Below, one piece after another: positions 59,303-64,000 of a DNA stretch of 64,000 bases. Position numbers and translations under genes: made by a program. Under the pieces are notes generated by a model. It worked only from the letters and a program-made list of their open reading frames with translations. It searched no databases and was not told the origin of the DNA. Numbering within the stretch: the first letter of the stretch is position 1; the number at the start of each line of letters is the position of its first letter. Source of the stretch: Lachnoclostridium sp. An131 (GTDB lineage Bacteria > Bacillota > Clostridia > Lachnospirales > Lachnospiraceae); assembly GCF_002160825.1 (NCBI RefSeq), contig NZ_NFLI01000016.1, positions 1 to 64,000 on the forward strand, given 5' to 3'.

Positions 59303-60991
59303 GTGCTGAAAATCGGATCCGTCATTGACGGAAAATATAAGATTCTGAACGTCATAGGAATAGGCGGCATGAGCGTCGTGTATCTGGCGATGAACGAAAG
59401 AGCGAATAAATTCTGGGCGGTCAAGGAGATTTTGAAATACGGCTGCGGGAGCCTGGAACTGGACAGAAAAGAGCTTGAGATGATGAAGCGGCTGAAGCAT
59501 CCGAACATTCCCAGCATCGTGGACGTCATTGACGGGCAAAGCTCGCTTTTGATTGTGATGGATTACGTGGAGGGGCTGTCGCTGGAAGCTCTGCTTCAGG
59601 AGCAGGGGGCACAGTCCCAGGAAAAGGTTCTGGAGTGGGCCAGGCAGCTCTGCCGGGCCCTGCTGTATCTGCACAGCCGGAAGCCTCCGGTGATTTACCG
59701 GGATTTGAAGCCGGCGAATGTAATTGAGAGGCCGGATGGAACAGTGGCGCTGATTGATTTTGGCGCGGCAAGGGAATATAAGCCGGGAGGAACGAAGGAT
59801 ACCGTCTCTCTGGGGACGCAGGGCTATGCGGCTCCGGAACAGTATGAGGAGACGGAACAGAGCGATGCCAGAACAGATATTTACTGCCTGGGAGTCATGA
59901 TGTTCCAGCTCCTGACCGGGGAAAGCCCCTACAGGCTCAGGCCGCTTGGAGAATGCGCTCCGTCTCTTTCTTCCGGCCTGGAGGCGATTGTTCAGAAATG
60001 CACGCAGGTCAGAAAGGAGGACCGGTACCAGTCCTGCGCGGAGCTTTTATATGCGCTGGAGCATTACCAGGAGCAGGACAGGACGTATCGGAAGGAGCAG
60101 AAGGGCAGAGTGATCCGCTTTGCCGCATGGATATCAGGAGCCTTTCTTTTCCTTGGGGCAGCCGGCCTTTTTCTTGGCCTGGAGACGCAGGCGAGGAGAA
60201 GCAGCTATGAAGCGTACCTGCTTGCCGCCAGGAATTCAGTCAGCAAGGGGGAAGAGCTTGACAATTATGAAAAAGCCATTTGCCTGCACCCGTACCGTGA
60301 GGAAGCGTGGCTTGGGCTTCTTCGGGAAGGATTTCTGGACGACAGTCTGCTGACGGCGGAAGAGAGCGGCAGGCTCCGCTCTGTGCTGATTCAGTATGCC
60401 GATGACGGACAGACCTATGAGGCGGTATTCCGGGAAAATCAGGCGGGCTATGCCAGGTTTGCTTACGAGGCAGGAATTGCTTATTTTTATAAATTTGAGG
60501 AGAAGGAGAATAAGAAAAGCGCCCGGAGCTATTTTGAGATTGCCGCAGCGTCAGGAGAATTGAACGAAAATCAGACGGAACGGGCCAGACGTCTCTGCCT
60601 GATCGCCGGCTACTACTCAGAAATCGGGCTGGCGGATGCGGCGGGGGATGCCTATGTGAGCTTTCGGGATTACTGGGATGATCTGAGGGAGCTGACGAAG
60701 GGCAGCCTGGTGGAGGAGGATAATGAGCGGACAGCCCTTGTGATGTACGGAGAACTGACGGGACAGATTGCGTCGCGGGCGTATGAATTCCGGGATGCGG
60801 GAGTGAAGGAGGAAGAGATGCTGGAACAGCTGAATCAGGTGGAAGCACACCTGAACACAGACTTTCAGGCTGCGGGCAGGGAAATGCAGCCGGGGCTGCA
60901 GGATGAGGTAAACGGACTTAAGCAGGCGGTGGAGCAGGCCAGGCGTGCCGTTTCCTCCGCCTTTGCAGGCAGAGGAGGAGCCTATGAATGA
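59303..60991 (+). CDS. Membrane-linked Ser/Thr protein kinase
   Basis: A 562-residue Hanks-type kinase. The kinase domain has GIGGMSVVYLA, the ATP-binding Lys41, the catalytic Asp134 in YRDLKPANV and the Mg-binding Asp152 in IDFGAA. A single membrane helix (FAAWISGAFLFLGAAGLFLGL, about residues 273-293) separates it from an outer domain of about 270 residues rich in short helices, like TPR repeats, without PASTA repeats. It starts at GTG. A small membrane protein and a giant surface protein follow. Confidence 0.9.
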   Translation: MLKIGSVIDGKYKILNVIGIGGMSVVYLAMNERANKFWAVKEILKYGCGSLELDRKELEMMKRLKHPNIPSIVDVIDGQSSLLIVMDYVEGLSLEALLQEQGAQSQEKVLEWARQLCRALLYLHSRKPPVIYRDLKPANVIERPDGTVALIDFGAAREYKPGGTKDTVSLGTQGYAAPEQYEETEQSDARTDIYCLGVMMFQLLTGESPYRLRPLGECAPSLSSGLEAIVQKCTQVRKEDRYQSCAELLYALEHYQEQDRTYRKEQKGRVIRFAAWISGAFLFLGAAGLFLGLETQARRSSYEAYLLAARNSVSKGEELDNYEKAICLHPYREEAWLGLLREGFLDDSLLTAEESGRLRSVLIQYADDGQTYEAVFRENQAGYARFAYEAGIAYFYKFEEKENKKSARSYFEIAAASGELNENQTERARRLCLIAGYYSEIGLADAAGDAYVSFRDYWDDLRELTKGSLVEEDNERTALVMYGELTGQIASRAYEFRDAGVKEEEMLEQLNQVEAHLNTDFQAAGREMQPGLQDEVNGLKQAVEQARRAVSSAFAGRGGAYE

Positions 60992-61340
60992 AGCATTGTC
61001 AAAGATCGGCTTTTATCATGGATTATTTTTGGTGTGTCTTGCGGGCGCTCTGATTCTTTTTGCGGTTTCTCTGGTTTTGTTTATCCGGAGGGACATCCGG
61101 TCTGCGATTGCATTTCTGGCGGGACACAGGGCCAAAAGGGAAATTCGGCGGCTGGAAGCGGAGAATGGATGGGCGCGGGAAGAAAAGGATGCCGGGAAGA
61201 AGCGGCCTATAGGGCACGCCCAGGAAGAGGACGGGGCTACAGAGGTTTTGACAGAGAAGGAGCTGCGCAGGAGATCAGGCAGCAGTAGTTTGGAGAAAAG
61301 CAAGCTGGCATGGAGCCGGACAGGGGGAAAGAAAAGGTGA
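60984..61340 (+). CDS. Small membrane protein in the kinase operon
   Basis: A 118-residue protein with one N-terminal helix (GLFLVCLAGALILFAVSLVLFI) and a basic, Lys/Arg/Glu-rich cytoplasmic tail (GHRAKREIRRLE). It overlaps the kinase stop (eight bases) and the next gene's GTGA. The tail contains Thr and Ser that could be kinase targets (EVLTEKELRRRSGSSSLEKS). Family not recognised. Confidence 0.7.
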   Translation: MNEALSKIGFYHGLFLVCLAGALILFAVSLVLFIRRDIRSAIAFLAGHRAKREIRRLEAENGWAREEKDAGKKRPIGHAQEEDGATEVLTEKELRRRSGSSSLEKSKLAWSRTGGKKR

Positions 61341-64000
61341 AAAGAAGGGTACTGCTGTTTTTGTTTCTGCTGATGCTGATTCAGAGCAGCATAAAACTGG
61401 AAAGTTTTGCACAGTCCGTGCAGACAGGAGAAGAAGCGGAGCAATCTGCGGAGGAAGAAGAGGAAGGACAGAAAAAATTTCCTTCATTTTCCAAAGAGAA
61501 TATTGTTCTCAGCCAGGAAGCAAATGAACATGGCTGGATAAACCAGGATACGGTATTTACGGTATCTCTGCCGGAAGGCGGAGACTATGCAGAAGGAACG
61601 CTTTTTGTGGAATATAAAAAGCAGGAGGACGCGACATGGACTGCCATGAGCTGCGATTCGGAGCAGCCGTTCCAATATGCATTTATGGAGAGCGACTCTT
61701 TTTATGACGGTGCTTATCAGTTCCGCCTGTGCAGCGATATGGGGAATAGTGCGCCGGAAGAGGAGTGGGTGACAATTCCCTTTCGAAAAGACAGCCTGGC
61801 TCCGATGCTCCTTTCCTTTGCAGCAGAAGAAAGCTGCGTTCAGTTTGTCCCCTGGGAGGGGGGAACGATCCCTCTTTATAAAAATAAGGAGGGGGCAGAT
61901 ATTACGTTTGAGCTTGTGATTGACGATGGGGAAAAGGAATGGCAGGAGCAGGCGGTTCATATTCAGATCGTCGATGTGGCTGAGGACAGGATCGCGGCAG
62001 AATTCAGAGGAGGCGACAGCGCTCTTGCATGGACGCATGAGGGGAGGCTCCACAGGGCTGTGTTCGGATTCGACGGAGAGGCAGGAAAAGAATCTGTTTA
62101 TCAGATCCGGTTCAGCTACAGTGACAAAGCGGACAATTACATGTGTGACGGACGTGAAGAAAGCACGGAGACAGGAAAAGAATTTCCGGCAGAGGTACAG
62201 GAGCAGGGAGTCTGCGTCAGCGGGCTGTTTGTTCTGGATCATGCAGCCCCCGGGCTTTGGGTGGATTGCACGGAGGCTGTCAGGATGATAAAGGACGGAA
62301 AGGATTGTACTGCTTCCGAGGTGTCTGCGGCAGACTGTACTTCTTATTATAATGCGGATATTATGGTGAAATTCGTAATTCAGGACGAGCATATGAAATT
62401 CGCGGATTTGGAAGGAGAGAATGGAGAAGTGCCTGCACCGGAGAATTTCAGGCTGGAGCTTGTAAAAAGGGAAGGCGGCGCGGAGGATGCAGGAAGCGTG
62501 GAGGAGGTGACTGCTGCGGTAAAGTGGAACGGGCAGGAGACAGAAGGAATGGGCTATGAGGGCAGCTTTCAGATTTCTGAGGAAGGAGATTACCGGCTTC
62601 GTGCTTTTTATGCGGATGCAGCAGGCAATCCGGTACAGGTCGGTGAAGCTGGAGAGCCTTTGATTCAGGGGATGCCAGAAGCCGGCTGCTGGGAGAGCCC
62701 GCTTCTGGTGCTTGACAGAACTGCGCCCATTCTGTCCATCCACTGTACAGAGATTCCGAGGGCGGAGTACTGCGGCAGAAGGTATTTTAATACAGATGTC
62801 ATGATCCAGCTGGCAGTGGAAGATGAGAATTTCCGGGTACAGGAGCTGAAGAAGGTTCTTCTTGGGTTTGAAGCGGTGGATGGCAGTGGTGAAAGCCTGA
62901 AGGAGGATACAGATCTTATGAGGTTCCTGAGCAGCCTGGAGGATACGGAGGTCAGCCGTGCAGTCTGGACTGTGGAGCTTCCCTTTAGCACGGACGCCAA
63001 TTACAGCGTTCCGATTGCGCTCTGTGATCTTGCGGGAAACCAGGCAGTGTGGAAGGAAGACAGCCAGGAGAGAGGCGGAGTAGAAAACCCGGAAGATGGG
63101 GAGGAAGAGCCTGCGGAAAAGGAGCCTGTGGAAAAAGAGCCTGTGGAAGAAGAGTCTGTGGAGGAAGAAGCCGTACATATGGAGTACCTCACAATAGATA
63201 AGGACACGCCAAAAGAATCAGCTTTTGAGTATTCCAAGGGACAGGCGGTCAATTATCTTCCCGGTGGCTGGCTGTTTTCCGGGGAAAAGACAGATATAAA
63301 GATAACCGCGGAGGACGGAATCTCCGGAATCAGGGAAATTCATTTTGAGTTTACGGATCTGGATGGAGAGAAAACGATCCGGACACAAAAATTCCAGCCC
63401 TCTGTGCAGGGGGCGTTTACAGCGTCGCTTCCCCTGGAGGACAGGGAGGATTTTAAAGGAACAGTGACCATCCGGATTTATGACTGGGCGGGGAACTGTC
63501 TGGAGAAAAGCAGAGGCTGTGCGGTGGAGAGTGGCAAACGGCATCAGAGCTCCGGAACCGCGCGGATCGATACCTTGACGGAGCCTTCCCGAACGGTAGA
63601 TGGAGTGCACTATTACAATACGGATGTAACCTTCCGGCTGACGCTGGCAGATGAATTTTCCGGTCTTGGAAGCTTCCGGTATTCCGGCGGAAATACGCTG
63701 GCCGGCGGAAGAAATTATGCGGAGGAGGCCGGAGAGGACTTAGGCACAGCTTCCGAACAGGAGATCACATATGAATTTTCCCGGGAGCTGACGCTGGAGG
63801 CTTCCGTGAATAATGAAAATGATATTCTGGCGGAAGCCTCCTATGTGGATAATGCGGGCTATACCGGCGCCGTGGAATGCCGCTATCATATTGATGTGGC
63901 CACTCCGGAGATTTCCGTGGAATATGATCTGAATGAACCGGCGGGAGGCCGCTATTACCACCAGCCCCGTACAGCTACGGTTACGATCAGAGAAAGAAAT
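61337..64000 (+). CDS. Very large secreted Ig-like surface protein (partial at right edge)
   Basis: An open frame of 888 codons that starts at a GTG overlapping the previous stop and continues past the window end. A signal peptide (VLLFLFLLMLIQSSIKLESFA) is followed by a Glu-rich linker and repeated Ig-like units. Each unit has the pattern T(A)PILSI..YFNTDVMIQLAVEDE, HYYNTDVTFRLTLADE, DDGISG/DWAGN elements seen in bacterial Ig-like domains. It contains a Glu-rich stretch (EKEPVEKEPVEEESVEEE). It probably acts as a surface or stalk protein, perhaps an adhesin. Anchor is unseen. Confidence 0.85.
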   Translation, partial: MKRRVLLFLFLLMLIQSSIKLESFAQSVQTGEEAEQSAEEEEEGQKKFPSFSKENIVLSQEANEHGWINQDTVFTVSLPEGGDYAEGTLFVEYKKQEDATWTAMSCDSEQPFQYAFMESDSFYDGAYQFRLCSDMGNSAPEEEWVTIPFRKDSLAPMLLSFAAEESCVQFVPWEGGTIPLYKNKEGADITFELVIDDGEKEWQEQAVHIQIVDVAEDRIAAEFRGGDSALAWTHEGRLHRAVFGFDGEAGKESVYQIRFSYSDKADNYMCDGREESTETGKEFPAEVQEQGVCVSGLFVLDHAAPGLWVDCTEAVRMIKDGKDCTASEVSAADCTSYYNADIMVKFVIQDEHMKFADLEGENGEVPAPENFRLELVKREGGAEDAGSVEEVTAAVKWNGQETEGMGYEGSFQISEEGDYRLRAFYADAAGNPVQVGEAGEPLIQGMPEAGCWESPLLVLDRTAPILSIHCTEIPRAEYCGRRYFNTDVMIQLAVEDENFRVQELKKVLLGFEAVDGSGESLKEDTDLMRFLSSLEDTEVSRAVWTVELPFSTDANYSVPIALCDLAGNQAVWKEDSQERGGVENPEDGEEEPAEKEPVEKEPVEEESVEEEAVHMEYLTIDKDTPKESAFEYSKGQAVNYLPGGWLFSGEKTDIKITAEDGISGIREIHFEFTDLDGEKTIRTQKFQPSVQGAFTASLPLEDREDFKGTVTIRIYDWAGNCLEKSRGCAVESGKRHQSSGTARIDTLTEPSRTVDGVHYYNTDVTFRLTLADEFSGLGSFRYSGGNTLAGGRNYAEEAGEDLGTASEQEITYEFSRELTLEASVNNENDILAEASYVDNAGYTGAVECRYHIDVATPEISVEYDLNEPAGGRYYHQPRTATVTIRERN

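Noticed and set aside
61484-63178. A 564-codon minus-strand frame at the right edge
   Set aside because: The plus strand carries a signal peptide and repeated Ig-like units over the same span, so the minus frame is a shadow.
1-64000. CRISPR array, rRNA operon or complete insertion sequence
   Set aside because: I saw no regularly spaced repeats, no rRNA sequence and no transposase with terminal inverted repeats; the Rpn gene is nuclease-like without element ends.

Overview
The window looks like chromosomal DNA of an anaerobic, spore-former-related Gram-positive bacterium, most likely a gut clostridium of the Lachnospiraceae type. The evidence is strong AGGAGG-type ribosome binding sites, an anaerobic ribonucleotide reductase (NrdD/NrdG), a glycyl radical enzyme with its activase, rubredoxin, a stand-alone Spo0A-type DNA-binding domain, a lysine riboswitch, mannose-family PTS genes and no sign of respiratory or outer-membrane genes. 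Base composition is fairly even, except for an AT-rich insert at about 45.8-47.7 kb. No genome or database comparison was possible, so the taxon is an inference.

Layout. 0.1-11.7 kb: a long plus-strand carbohydrate operon with a four-part mannose-family PTS (IIB, IIC, IID, IIA), a small membrane protein, a zinc alcohol dehydrogenase, a class II aldolase, a HAD phosphatase, an iron alcohol dehydrogenase, a KDPG-type aldolase, a D-2-hydroxyacid dehydrogenase and two adjacent mannitol-1-phosphate-dehydrogenase-family proteins. It closes with a hypothetical gene and a strong terminator. 11.9-18.5 kb: a LacI regulator, then a divergent DeoR regulator and an operon of ROK kinase, glycyl radical enzyme and activase, ended by a very long hairpin. 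18.8-19.8 kb: an Rpn-type nuclease gene. 20.1-31.7 kb: two operons with matching promoters and paired LacI-type operators. The first encodes a cupin-type putative isomerase, a PfkB kinase and a class II aldolase. The second encodes a D-lyxose isomerase family protein, a DUF4432 protein, an RbsABC-type ABC importer, AlsE, an AlsK-like ROK kinase, RpiB and a glutamine-amidotransferase-like protein. Together these resemble a rare-aldose (D-allose, D-allulose or D-lyxose type) regulon.

32-45.7 kb: a Uma2 nuclease gene, nrdD-nrdG behind tandem NrdR boxes, a possible three-gene leucine-rich-repeat / VWA / MoxR ATPase system, a Crp-type regulator divergent from rubredoxin, an alanyl-tRNA editing protein, a Spo0A-C protein, and a lysine riboswitch in front of an NhaC-type transporter. 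45.8-47.7 kb: an AT-rich foreign remnant with an XRE regulator, a DUF2262 protein, and broken Nudix and acetyltransferase-like pieces. Near-identical repeats flank it, and it lies beside tRNA-Trp.

48-64 kb: envelope and signalling genes. These are PadR-DUF1700-secreted protein; an OmpR/VanS-like two-component system with a multi-spanning kinase; a membrane dipeptidase convergent with a gamma-glutamyl hydrolase-like amidotransferase; a MacAB-like efflux set behind a perfect 16-bp-arm palindrome; and a Ser/Thr kinase followed by a small membrane protein and a very large secreted Ig-like protein that runs off the right edge. The first 132 bases hold only the 5' leader of the PTS operon. Two small stem-loops are visible there and no regulator gene.
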